Shown here piece by piece: positions 1 to 7,752 of a stretch of DNA of 20,641 nt (positions are counted from its first letter, which is position 1; every line of letters starts with the position of its first letter). The stretch is from JBDREF01 sp043820045. GTDB taxonomy: Bacteria > Planctomycetota > Phycisphaerae > Sedimentisphaerales > Anaerobacaceae. A program made the position numbers and the translations under genes. Location of the stretch: assembly GCA_043820045.1 (NCBI GenBank), contig JBDREF010000484.1, positions 1-20,641 on the forward strand. The letters are read 5' to 3'. Under the pieces are notes generated by a model. That model did not search any database. It was given only the letters and a program-made list of their open reading frames with translations, and was not told the origin of the DNA.

Positions 1-1248
1 ATCCATTGTGGCATCGAAATCCTCATCCTTGCTTGTCGGAAGGCCAAAAATAAGCATGAGCAGGTTCGAAATACCCGCCTGGTGCGAATCTCCGATAACA
101 CGCCTGATTGTTTCTACCGATGTTCCTTTTCGCGATATATCAAGCAATCGCTGCGAACCGCTTTCTATCCCCCAGCTAATCCACCGGCAACCAGCCTTGG
201 AAAGTGTCTGCAGAACTTCAGGCGTATAATCATTTGTTGGACGCCCCATGATATGAAAACAGATATTCAACCCACGATTAAGAATCTCTTCGGCAAGCAT
301 TTTCATATCGGGGGCATCAACATACTGGTCGGCAAGGTAGAAATGCCGAACACCAACCTGCTGGTTCAGTCTTGACAAGTAATCAACAAATTGGGTTACG
401 TTTCGACTCCTGTATCCGCTGTAGGAGAAATTGTGCGCGCAAAACCGGCACTTTCGCCACTTGCACCCGCGGGAAAAAACAACAGGAACTACCGGTTCTG
501 GATTAAAGTAATGGGAAAGATTCAGACCACTGAAGTCCGGCAAAGGTAACTTATTCAAACTGATTGTGTCGGTTTTTCTGTTTCTCAAAATGCCGGCTGT
601 CCCTCGATAGGTCAGCCCCGGAATCCCAGAGAAGTCCCGGTCGGAACAAAGCATTCCAAGTCCGGCTTCACCTTCGCCTTCGAACACGGCATCAACAAAA
701 GGACAGGCATTGAGAATCTCTTGTCCATTCAATGCGGAGATCGTGGCGCCACCCATGACAATAATGGGCTTAATTCGACCTGGTACCGACAATGAAGAAT
801 GCAGAAATTTGGCAATCGCCAGCGAAAACAATATTTGCCTGGGATACATTACCGAAAAGCCGATAAATTCCGGATCATCTGCCAAAATGAGCCCGGAATA
901 ATAAATTAGCAACGTCTGCAACTCAGCGCTAAGAGAGTTCTGCTCCAGATAACGGCGGGCCATTCGGATATAGGTATCATGAATTTCTACAAGTTGTTCC
1001 CGGACAGGCTGGTGCTGTCTGTACAGTGTTTCATCAAAAAAACCCTTTTGCTTACCCTGTACAAAGTCACGAAAAGGTTGAAATTCCTTTTTCCGGTCAA
1101 TGAGCCAATTCCAGGTGGCGATATTCAGATCAACCATATTCAGGTGACATTGTGCGTTGGTTGCTTTAATGAATGCCGACAAAGATGCTATTCCCAGCGG
1201 CACATACGTAGGGCTGGTGCAAGGTGCAAATACAAGTACCGATCTCAT
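1..1248 (-). CDS. B12-binding-type radical SAM protein (C-terminus off window)
   Basis: The reading frame is open from the ATG at 1248 to the window edge, giving 416 codons with the C-terminus missing. Residues 1-200 look like the Rossmann-type cobalamin-binding domain of B12-dependent radical SAM enzymes: an opening FAPCTSPTYVPLGIASLSAF, then VMGGATIS near 165 and FEGEGEAGLG near 190. The radical SAM core follows, with Cys262, Cys267 and Cys270 in SRGCKWRKCRFCAHN, then GIESGS and a FGLPTS stretch at the end. The cluster spacing is Cx4CxxC rather than the textbook CxxxCxxC; from memory this also occurs in relatives with GCYWGKCxFC motifs. The product is expected to be a cytosolic [4Fe-4S]/AdoMet enzyme, a methylase or similar; the substrate cannot be told. 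AAGG lies 7 nt before the start. No neighbour gives a pathway. Confidence 0.85.
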   Translation of the reverse strand, partial: MRSVLVFAPCTSPTYVPLGIASLSAFIKATNAQCHLNMVDLNIATWNWLIDRKKEFQPFRDFVQGKQKGFFDETLYRQHQPVREQLVEIHDTYIRMARRYLEQNSLSAELQTLLIYYSGLILADDPEFIGFSVMYPRQILFSLAIAKFLHSSLSVPGRIKPIIVMGGATISALNGQEILNACPFVDAVFEGEGEAGLGMLCSDRDFSGIPGLTYRGTAGILRNRKTDTISLNKLPLPDFSGLNLSHYFNPEPVVPVVFSRGCKWRKCRFCAHNFSYSGYRSRNVTQFVDYLSRLNQQVGVRHFYLADQYVDAPDMKMLAEEILNRGLNICFHIMGRPTNDYTPEVLQTLSKAGCRWISWGIESGSQRLLDISRKGTSVETIRRVIGDSHQAGISNLLMLIFGLPTSKDEDFDATMD

Positions 1249-1297
1249 ATAAACCTTTTACACATTTCTATACATGTTCTATTGATAAAAAAGAATT

Positions 1298-1326
1298 ATT
1301 GTATAATTCCGGCAGACCTGTGGCAA
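1298..1326 (-). promoter_or_regulatory. candidate sigma70 promoter of the radical SAM gene
   Basis: Read on the minus strand, TTGCCA (1326-1321) is followed after 17 nt by TACAAT (1303-1298). This predicts a start near 1291 and a leader of about 43 nt. The -10 sits in a small palindrome, GAATTA-TTGTA-TAATTC. Assigned by motif only. Confidence 0.4.
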
Positions 1327-1536
1327 TCGGCTCGTATTATCATTTTAAGATCGGCTTTTCAGACTCCGGACAGACAGGGCAAAAAGCAAGCGTGGGTTTG
1401 GCATTAATCGCACAAAAAAAACGTCTTCCGCGGAGCAAAATAAGCATAACATGTTAATTGGCAAGATATTATGAAATAACTTCCCCTGCTCGCCCGACAA
1501 AAGACCGAACCAATTACGACCAGCCTTCGATTATCC

Positions 1537-1564
1537 TTGTCTGTTCGAATCCGGTGTGTATAAT
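1537..1564 (+). promoter_or_regulatory. candidate sigma70 promoter of pfp
   Basis: TTGTCT (1537-1542), a 16-nt spacer and a perfect TATAAT (1559-1564) lie 52 nt upstream of the pfp start, with a predicted transcription start near 1571. The rest of the 1249-1616 gap is AT-rich and holds nothing else I can support beyond the divergent radical SAM promoter. Confidence 0.5.
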
Positions 1565-1616
1565 CTCCAGTCCGTAAACAACATATGAAAAGTTTTTTTG
1601 ATGGAGATTTTGTGTA

Positions 1617-2828
1617 ATGGCAGGTGCACCGAAAGCGAATGCAGTTGTCGGGCAATCCGGCGGACCTACGGGCGTGATCAATGCCTCTTTAGTCGGGGTT
1701 ATCGAAGAGGCCAGGAAACATCCGGAAATTGAGAATCTTTACGGCGCGATCCACGCCGTGGCGGGAATGGTAAAGGATGATTTTATCGACTTGGGCAAGC
1801 TGTCGGCTGATACGCTTGAAGTCGTGGCGGCCTCGCCCTCCTCGGCTATCGGCACCAGCCGCGACAAGCCCGACAGGGAATACTGCTCGCGAATTCTCGA
1901 AGTCTTTAAGAAACGCAACATCAGATATTTTTTCTACATCGGCGGCAACGATTCGGCCAACACCGCTCATATCTTGAACACGATGGCCGACGAGGTAAAC
2001 TTCGACATCAGGGCGTTTCACATCCCTAAGACGGTTGACAACGACCTGCTGGTTACCGACCATTGCCCGGGCTTCGGCACTGCCGCGAGGTTCGAGGCCT
2101 GCGCCCTGATGGGCGACGACCTGGACAATCGCGCTCTGCCCGGTGTAAAAATCGACGTCATCATGGGCAGGCACGCCGGCTTTCTGACCGCGGCATCGGT
2201 CTTGGGCAAGCAACGCGACGACGACGGCCCCCATCTGGTCTATGTCCCCGAAAGGCCGGTCTCGATGGACAAGTTCCTAAGCGACGTCGATGGCGTCTGC
2301 AAAAAGCTCGGGCGTTGCGTCGTCGCAGTAAGCGAGGGAATCTGCGACGCCGACGGGGTGACCTGGGCCAAGAAGCTGGCTGAGCAGGCCGAGGTCGATG
2401 ATCACGGCAACATACAATTATCGGGAACCGGGGCACTGGCTGACTTCTTAGCCGGCGAGGTCAAGGGCAAGCTCAAAATAAAGCGAGTCCGCGCCGACAC
2501 GTTCGGCTACCTGCAGAGGAGCTTCCCGGGCATTCAGTCACCCGTCGATGTAGAAGAGGCCCGGTGGTGCGGACGCCACGCGGTTCAATATGCCATGAAA
2601 GACGACAACGGCTCGGTGGCGATAAGACGAACCGGCAACGGAAAGGACTACGCGGTCGAGCTGTTCCGTACCGAGTTGTGCAATGTGGCCGAGAAGACAA
2701 AATCGATGCCGGACGAGTTTATCAACGCCGAGGGCAACGGCATTACCGAAGCGTTCGTCGAATATGCAAAACCCCTGGCAGGCGAACTGCCAAAGACCGA
2801 ATATCTGGGTGGTTACCCCAGGGTCTGA
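1617..2828 (+). CDS. pfp: pyrophosphate-dependent 6-phosphofructokinase
   Basis: This cytosolic glycolytic enzyme (403 aa) interconverts fructose 6-phosphate and fructose 1,6-bisphosphate. Family motifs in order are GGPTG (15-19), GGNDS (109-113), PKTVDND (137-143) and MGRHAGF (183-189), with TFGYLQRSFPG near 295-305. Lys138 in PKTVDND and Asp112 in GGNDS are the residues that mark PPi rather than ATP as phosphoryl donor; ATP enzymes have Gly at both places. The first Asp of the usual GGDD is Asn111, which I recall in other PPi enzymes of this length. GGAGA (1603-1607) lies 9 nt before the ATG. The gene is monocistronic in appearance and converges with the DUF6807 gene, 21 bp separating the two stops. 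PPi use makes the step reversible. Donor specificity is inferred from two residues. Confidence 0.9.
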   Translation: MAGAPKANAVVGQSGGPTGVINASLVGVIEEARKHPEIENLYGAIHAVAGMVKDDFIDLGKLSADTLEVVAASPSSAIGTSRDKPDREYCSRILEVFKKRNIRYFFYIGGNDSANTAHILNTMADEVNFDIRAFHIPKTVDNDLLVTDHCPGFGTAARFEACALMGDDLDNRALPGVKIDVIMGRHAGFLTAASVLGKQRDDDGPHLVYVPERPVSMDKFLSDVDGVCKKLGRCVVAVSEGICDADGVTWAKKLAEQAEVDDHGNIQLSGTGALADFLAGEVKGKLKIKRVRADTFGYLQRSFPGIQSPVDVEEARWCGRHAVQYAMKDDNGSVAIRRTGNGKDYAVELFRTELCNVAEKTKSMPDEFINAEGNGITEAFVEYAKPLAGELPKTEYLGGYPRV

Positions 2829-2849
2829 CGGTTCTTCGAAATCCAGAAG

Positions 2850-3836
2850 TCATTCAGGTCTGCGGTTATTGCTGCCCGCGGGCCTGATTTCAGTAAATCG
2901 CTGCCATTTTGCTTCGATAACTCCGCGAGGTTTGATATCACCGTGGACGTAGAGCCCGTAGCGCAGATGCAGGGACCTGTCGAGCTGAATCTCCCTGGGA
3001 CTGTCAAATGTCAGTGAAGCCCCCATCCAGCCGTCATTGCGGACGTGAAAATAGCTGGGGAAGTTCGGATTGTCGGGATGGTCGAAGAGCGTAATGCCCT
3101 CCATTTTTTCGTTCGTGATGGCGCCGGCGTAGTCAACCCACTTAGCTCGTTTCCAGAAGACCTCTTTCTCATTGACAGCTCCTTCGGAATTTAGAATTCT
3201 TCCGCCGCCGTCGTTGACGCCGATGGTCTTGGCCATTCTCACACCGATCACCCCGAAGAGAGTCTTTCCAAGCGTGACGGCGCGGTCTTTCGCCTCGAAT
3301 TCCATATCGATAGTGAGCAGCCACTCAGAGTCCGGCAGCGGGAGCACCGCGACCCGCCTTGTTTCGAGCAGGAGAACTTTGCCCTCATTCGTAACCCACT
3401 CATTCTCGGCAATCAGATATGCCTGTTCGTCCGCATCCTCGAATTCAACGATGCGTTTATGTCGAATCTTACCTTTGCCCCGGTCGCCCCAGAAATCCGT
3501 CCCGGCAACGTCAAAGTGAGATATCCAGACAGAGTTGTGATGGCTGTGCGACTCCGGGTCATGCGGATGTCCCATGCGGGTGAGTGACTGCCCCGAGGGG
3601 CCGATTACCGGGAACAGAAAGGGCCGATGGAGGTCCGGGCCGAAATGATAGCGCGTAAGCTCAACGCCGTCCCGCTGGAATGAAGCCTGGTAATAAGGCA
3701 TCGGCACAATCTGCATCCGCGGAACGGATTTGGGACCCGGCATCACGTCCCGGGCGGGGACGTTTGCGACTATCAAAAGCGTAATGAATGAGCAAGTAAG
3801 AACTCGTTTGTTTAACATAGTGCCGAAAAGAGTCAT
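2850..3836 (-). CDS. secreted DUF6807 (PmoA-like, PF14100) family protein
   Basis: The protein is 328 aa from the ATG at 3836. A TTG nine codons upstream (3863) also keeps the frame open but would give a less normal signal peptide. Residues 1-29 form a Sec signal peptide: Lys10-Arg11, a hydrophobic run to about 26, and a likely cut after VPA. The body carries the His-rich family signature HPHDPESHSHHNSVWISH (90-107) followed by DFWGD. PF14100 is named after methane oxygenase PmoA, but that name is misleading here: members occur widely in Planctomycetota and Bacteroidota, usually near carbohydrate genes, and the histidines may bind a metal or sugar. The function is unknown. It starts 43 bp after the ftsY stop on the same strand, so it may be read from the ftsY promoter. 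Confidence 0.8.
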   Translation of the reverse strand: MTLFGTMLNKRVLTCSFITLLIVANVPARDVMPGPKSVPRMQIVPMPYYQASFQRDGVELTRYHFGPDLHRPFLFPVIGPSGQSLTRMGHPHDPESHSHHNSVWISHFDVAGTDFWGDRGKGKIRHKRIVEFEDADEQAYLIAENEWVTNEGKVLLLETRRVAVLPLPDSEWLLTIDMEFEAKDRAVTLGKTLFGVIGVRMAKTIGVNDGGGRILNSEGAVNEKEVFWKRAKWVDYAGAITNEKMEGITLFDHPDNPNFPSYFHVRNDGWMGASLTFDSPREIQLDRSLHLRYGLYVHGDIKPRGVIEAKWQRFTEIRPAGSNNRRPE

Positions 3837-3879
3837 TGTGACGTTCTTTCTACGTTTTCGCAAGACAATTCGTCCGTCC

Positions 3880-4806
3880 TTAAGAACTGAACAAGGCCTC
3901 TACGAATGTGCCGGGGTCGAATTCTGCGATGTCTTCGGGCTTTTCGCCGAGACCGACGAATTTTACAGGGATGTCGAGCTGGTCCTTGATGGCGATGACG
4001 ATTCCGCCGCGTGCGGTGCCGTCAAGTTTGGCTAAAAATATGCCGGTTACGTTAATCGCCTCACTGAATATTTTTGCCTGCATTATCGCGTTTTGGCCGG
4101 TGGTGGCATCGAGAACCAGCAGGACTTCATTCGGGGCCCCAGGAATCTTGCGGGCAACCACATCGCGGATTTTCGTAAGCTGCTGCATCAGGTCCTTTTT
4201 CGTATGCAATCGCCCCGCCGTATCGAGAATCAGGATATCCGTGCCCCTGGCGACGGCGGCTTCGCAGGCGTCGAAAGCCACCGCAGCGGGGTCGCTGCCC
4301 GTTTGATGCTTGACAATTTCCACACCGATACGGCCGGCCCAGATGGCCAACTGTTCCACAGCGGCGGCGCGGAACGTATCGCACGCGGCGACGATGACTT
4401 TCTTGTTGTTCCGGCTGAATATGTACGCAAGCTTGGCGATGCTGGTGGTCTTGCCGGTGCCGTTGACGCCGGCAACGAGAATAACCGTCGGGCCGGTCTC
4501 AGCCACGTGCAGTTGCCTGTCCCGGTGCGGCCAGTAGCTCTTCATATGCTCCTTGAGGAACGGCACAACGTCGTCGGTCGTTGCGATCTGCCTGCCGCGA
4601 TAAGCTTCCCGCAATTCCGATACGAGTTTGTCCGTCGTCTCGACCCCGATATCGTCGCTAATCAGGGTCTCTTCCAGCTCATCGAGCAGGTTGTCGTCGA
4701 TATTTCGCCCGATACTGAGCACGGAAGAAAGCGACGAGGCAATCTTGTCGCGCGTTTTGCCCAACCGGTCTCTGAAGAATCCTGCCGTTTTAGTGAAAAT
4801 TCCCAT
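3880..4806 (-). CDS. ftsY: signal recognition particle receptor FtsY
   Basis: FtsY is the membrane-associated SRP receptor GTPase that docks ribosome-SRP complexes at the Sec translocon. The 308-aa product has the helical N domain (1-100) and the G domain: P-loop GVNGTGKT (113-120), DTFRAAAVEQL (143-153), DTAGR (195-199), AKLDGTARGG (259-268) and the closing GLGEKPEDIAEFD (285-297). The acidic A domain of E. coli FtsY is absent, as in many short bacterial FtsY proteins; basic and aromatic residues at the N-terminus (FTKTAGFFRDRLGKTRDK) may serve as the membrane anchor. The ATG at 4806 is preferred over an in-frame GTG at 4857 because AAAGGCAGG lies just upstream and the protein then begins like other FtsY proteins. 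It diverges from dnaA. Confidence 0.95.
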   Translation of the reverse strand: MGIFTKTAGFFRDRLGKTRDKIASSLSSVLSIGRNIDDNLLDELEETLISDDIGVETTDKLVSELREAYRGRQIATTDDVVPFLKEHMKSYWPHRDRQLHVAETGPTVILVAGVNGTGKTTSIAKLAYIFSRNNKKVIVAACDTFRAAAVEQLAIWAGRIGVEIVKHQTGSDPAAVAFDACEAAVARGTDILILDTAGRLHTKKDLMQQLTKIRDVVARKIPGAPNEVLLVLDATTGQNAIMQAKIFSEAINVTGIFLAKLDGTARGGIVIAIKDQLDIPVKFVGLGEKPEDIAEFDPGTFVEALFSS

Positions 4807-4883
4807 CGTTGCCTGCCTTTCGATAAAGATTCGCCCGGACTCATTAGGAGCTGCCACGACCTTTCCAGCGAGTCCTGCGCAGC

Positions 4884-4898
4884 CCCGATAGTATCGGG
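4884..4898. promoter_or_regulatory. 15-bp palindrome over the putative ftsY -10 box
   Basis: CCCGATA-G-TATCGGG is a perfect 7-bp inverted repeat about one base. It lies 78-92 bp upstream of the ftsY start codon and covers the best -10 candidate. It could be an operator or a short dispersed palindromic repeat; one copy cannot decide. Confidence 0.45.
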
Positions 4899-4915
4899 AT
4901 TTGTGAAAATTTCAA
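4888..4915 (-). promoter_or_regulatory. candidate sigma70 promoter of ftsY
   Basis: On the minus strand TTGAAA (4915-4910), a 16-nt spacer and TACTAT (4893-4888) predict a start near 4881 and a leader of about 75 nt. The -10 is the centre of the palindrome at 4884-4898. Confidence 0.4.
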
Positions 4916-5012
4916 GTCTGCGGGGCATTTAATTTGGCCGACTATAGAAGTCGACGCCGGAAACTTACAATTTTCCGCCTTTTGCCTGAAGACGGGAAAT
5001 TTTCTTTGACAT

Positions 5013-5050
5013 GCGGGATTGTTCCGGTTAGATTCCCGCTATAATCCCGC
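5013..5050 (+). promoter_or_regulatory. candidate dnaA promoter flanked by GCGGGAtt-type repeats
   Basis: A perfect TATAAT (5040-5045) has a weak -35 (ATTGTT, 5018-5023) at 16 nt. A perfect TTGACA at 5006-5011 is too far (28 nt) unless a weaker -10 (TAGATT, 5029-5034) is used. The same motif occurs three times: GCGGGATT (5013-5020), and in the opposite sense ATTCCCGC (5032-5039) and AATCCCGC (5043-5050), the last two flanking and overlapping the -10. A further GCGGGA is at 5084-5089. This predicts a leader of about 120 nt. Confidence 0.45.
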
Positions 5051-5171
5051 ATTTGTTGAGGATAGATTCTCGCCCGAATTGGTGCGGGACAGAACGGAAA
5101 TCATCTAACATGGATGTTCTCGTGGGTAGTTGCTTTTCGCATGGAACATCGAGTCACGAAGGATGGTTGGT

Positions 5172-6485
5172 GTGGCAACCCCCGAAGTTGAAGAAATTTT
5201 CACTGATATACTTGAGCGTGCAAAAGCACTCGACCCGGCCAACGCACGTAAGTGGTTCGACAACCTGACGGTTTTGCATTTGGATGGCGGCTCGCTCGGA
5301 GTAGGCTGTCCTGATGAAGCCACCGTTCAGTTTCTGCAGGACAGTTGCAAAACGAGCTTTACACGTGCGGCCCAGCAGATAACCGGCCACCTCATCACGA
5401 TCGATTTCGGCGTCGAGTCCCGCGGCAAAGGCGACGGCGGCCGTCGACGCCTTGAGTCCGGACCCAAGCTCCATCCCGATTATACATTCGACAGTTTCGT
5501 CGTGGGCCCGAGCAACCGCCTCGCTCACGCGAGTTGTGTCGCCATTAGTCAATCTCTGGGCAACACTTACAACCCGCTGTTTGTTTACGGCAGTTCCGGC
5601 CTGGGAAAGACCCATCTCCTGCACGCCGTATGCTTCGAAGCTCAGAGAAGGTGCGACGGGGCCGTAATCCAGTTTGTGAGCTGCGAAGATTTCGTCAACA
5701 GGTTCATCAGGGCAATCGAAGAGGGAAATCTGGCGGGCTTCCAGAGCCAGTTTCGCACGGTAGATGCGCTGATAATCGACGATGTTCAGTTTCTTCGGGA
5801 GCGCGAGCACAGCCAGGAAGAATTCTTCCACACCTTCAACGCCCTTTACAACAACGGCAAACAAATTATTCTCAGCGCCGACAGCCCGCCCGGCAAGATT
5901 CCTTCGCTCGAAGAACGGCTGATCAGCAGATTCAACTGGGGGCTGGTGACCAGGATCGACGCGCCGAGCTACGAGACGCGAGTTGCCATCGTGCAGAAGA
6001 AAGCCCACATTCGAGGCCTCGATATTACCGATGAGATAGCCGGATACATCGCCCGCAAGGTGCAGGCAAATATAAGGGAACTGGAAGGCGCATTAACGAC
6101 TATTTACGCCGTAGCGACGACCACCGGCCAGCCGATTGACCTGGAATTGGCCCAAATCGCACTGGATGGGCAAATAGAGGTATCGGTAAGGCATATAAGC
6201 ATCACCGATATCATCGAAGTGGTAACGAACCATTTCGACGTCCGCCTCGCCGATCTGCAAAGCAAAAGACGCAGCCAGAGCATTACCGAACCGCGTCAGA
6301 TTTGTATGTATCTGGCCAGGAATCTCACCAGGCACAGCCTCGAGGAAATCGGCGGGCATCTCGGCGGACGCGACCACACAACTGTTATGCACGCATGCAG
6401 CAAGATAAGCCAGGCCAAAGAAGCCGATTCCAAAATGAACGCCCTGCTTAACGACCTCACAAAGCAGATCACCCAGACTTCATAG
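5172..6485 (+). CDS. dnaA: chromosomal replication initiator DnaA
   Basis: DnaA is the AAA+ ATPase that binds DnaA boxes and melts the origin. The 437-aa product has domain I (about 1-80), a very short linker (81-100), Walker A GSSGLGKTH (140-148), Walker B IIDDVQFL (201-208), sensor 1 near SADSPP (235-240), sensor 2 ANIRELEGAL (299-308) and the domain IV signature GGRDHTTVMHACSKI (398-412). I chose GTG at 5172 because GAAGGA (5158-5163) lies 8 nt before it. ATG 5163 would overlap that Shine-Dalgarno, and TTG 5130 has none. dnaN, recF and gyrB do not follow; the next gene converges from the trehalose operon. I found no cluster of DnaA boxes on either side, so the origin may lie elsewhere. Confidence 0.95.
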   Translation: MATPEVEEIFTDILERAKALDPANARKWFDNLTVLHLDGGSLGVGCPDEATVQFLQDSCKTSFTRAAQQITGHLITIDFGVESRGKGDGGRRRLESGPKLHPDYTFDSFVVGPSNRLAHASCVAISQSLGNTYNPLFVYGSSGLGKTHLLHAVCFEAQRRCDGAVIQFVSCEDFVNRFIRAIEEGNLAGFQSQFRTVDALIIDDVQFLREREHSQEEFFHTFNALYNNGKQIILSADSPPGKIPSLEERLISRFNWGLVTRIDAPSYETRVAIVQKKAHIRGLDITDEIAGYIARKVQANIRELEGALTTIYAVATTTGQPIDLELAQIALDGQIEVSVRHISITDIIEVVTNHFDVRLADLQSKRRSQSITEPRQICMYLARNLTRHSLEEIGGHLGGRDHTTVMHACSKISQAKEADSKMNALLNDLTKQITQTS

Positions 6486-6541
6486 ACGTCAACCTCTCGC
6501 AATCCCAGCGTTGCCCCGCCGCTTGCCGGGCTTGTTGGGCA

Positions 6542-7750
6542 TCAATTCAATATAGCGTTCAACATGTAGAGGTAGTCTGAGAGCAATCTCGTAATCAGGA
6601 ATTTCTGCCTGACGACCTCCCTTGCCTTTGCGCCCATATCTTTCGCAACATCAGGTTTTTCGAGCAGGTAGACAATTCTTTCAGCGAAGCCTTCAACGTC
6701 ATCCGGCTCCAGCAGAAAACTCGTTCGTCCGTCCTCGATTTGGACAGGTATCCCCCCTACATTGGAGGCGACGACGGGCGTGCCTTTCCAGAGGGCTTCG
6801 GTCACCGACAGACAGAAACCTTCTCTGATTGACTTCTGAATAACTACGCTGGAGAACTTCTGAATGGAGTTTACCAAAGCGTCGTCATTGCCTACTACGA
6901 ACAGCACATCCCCCTTATCAACGTATTTTTTCGCCTTGCGATACGTCTTAGTGTACATCTGGACCCCCTCCGGGTCGTCGCCGGCGAAGTTGTAGCAGAA
7001 GACAAGCCTGCAATCGGCCTCTTCCTTTACGCGTTTGAACACTTCAAGCACGCCTTCAGGGTCTTTCCAGGGATCAAGACGGGAGACTTGAGTGATAATC
7101 GGCTTATCAGTCGGAATGCCTGCTTTTTCTATAAGCCGCAACACGGTCTTTTCCGGCAAATCTTTGTTCTTGAGGCTCAGCGGATTTATCGCGGGACACA
7201 TGAGCCTTTGGTCCACCGGCAGATCTTCCTTCAAATATTTCTCGCTGGAGACAACAATCTGGTCGTACTTGAGCAGGAAGCCCTTGAGAAAATCCCACAA
7301 CTGCTCGTTCGGGCTGGTCAAGTCTATATGGCATCTCCATATCCAGGGCTGGCGTTTTCTATACGATCTTATCAGGGCGAGCGGCTGCGGGTCGTGCACT
7401 ATGATGCAGTCGTGGTCAAGGTGGCTGAACCTTGCGTAGTTGCCGTTGACCTGAAGGTACAATTCCTTCGTATTCTCCGAGAGATTTATGTTCGCTCCCT
7501 GCAGGGCGTTGTGGAAGCTCTTGGTAATATCGAAGAAGGCCGGAGTGCCGTGCAGAATCCTCCATTCGGTGTCTATGCCCAAGTCGTTCATCAGCATGAC
7601 CAGAGAATAGAGTATTTCCGCAACTCCACCGCCCATGTAGGTGCTGTTCACATGCACTATGCTCCTTCCGTAGAGCCCCCTTGCTCGGGCGTAGATCTCA
7701 GCTAATGTCTCATCCGGCACAATCTTGCGAAAACTCTCAAGGCTCAGCAT
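6542..7750 (-). CDS. treT: TreT-like trehalose synthase, GT4 glycosyltransferase
   Basis: This 402-aa GT4 protein resembles trehalose glycosyltransferring synthase, which joins NDP-glucose and glucose to trehalose in the cytosol. Visible marks are NSTYMGGGVAEIL (35-47), WRILHGTPAFFDITKSFHNALQG (63-85, the TreT-type acceptor region), HDPQPLA (119-125), WRCHID (138-143), SRLDPWKD (223-230) and the catalytic EX7E pair Glu310/Glu318 in REGFCLSVTEAL. The start is supported by GGAGG 9 nt upstream; that sequence lies inside the last codons of the TPS/TPP gene, whose stop is only 2 nt before this ATG, so translation is probably coupled. Activity on another acceptor cannot be excluded, since the neighbour already makes trehalose. 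The family call is firm, TreT specificity moderate. Confidence 0.8.
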   Translation of the reverse strand: MLSLESFRKIVPDETLAEIYARARGLYGRSIVHVNSTYMGGGVAEILYSLVMLMNDLGIDTEWRILHGTPAFFDITKSFHNALQGANINLSENTKELYLQVNGNYARFSHLDHDCIIVHDPQPLALIRSYRKRQPWIWRCHIDLTSPNEQLWDFLKGFLLKYDQIVVSSEKYLKEDLPVDQRLMCPAINPLSLKNKDLPEKTVLRLIEKAGIPTDKPIITQVSRLDPWKDPEGVLEVFKRVKEEADCRLVFCYNFAGDDPEGVQMYTKTYRKAKKYVDKGDVLFVVGNDDALVNSIQKFSSVVIQKSIREGFCLSVTEALWKGTPVVASNVGGIPVQIEDGRTSFLLEPDDVEGFAERIVYLLEKPDVAKDMGAKAREVVRQKFLITRLLSDYLYMLNAILN

Positions 7751-7752
7751 AC

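Noticed and set aside
1537..1560. GTTCGAATCC, resembling a tRNA T-loop
   Set aside because: The flanks do not form the T stem, and no acceptor or anticodon arm is present; the sequence overlaps a good promoter.
2776..2792. TGGCAG-gcgaa-CTGCCA hairpin near the end of pfp
   Set aside because: It lies within conserved coding sequence, lacks a T-tract and is short.
4902..4910. TGTGAAAAT as a DnaA box
   Set aside because: One mismatch to TGTGNAWAA and it stands alone; one such match is expected by chance.
4093..4932. 279-codon plus-strand ORF
   Set aside because: It is antisense to ftsY, all of whose GTPase motifs lie on the other strand.
5110..5268. ATG-started frame overlapping the dnaA start out of frame
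   Set aside because: Weak Shine-Dalgarno, low-complexity tail and overlap with conserved DnaA domain I; likely chance, though it lies in the dnaA leader.
6486..6541. Possible bidirectional terminator between dnaA and the TreT-like gene
   Set aside because: GC-rich with only 4-bp arms (GCCC/GGGC) and no T-tract.
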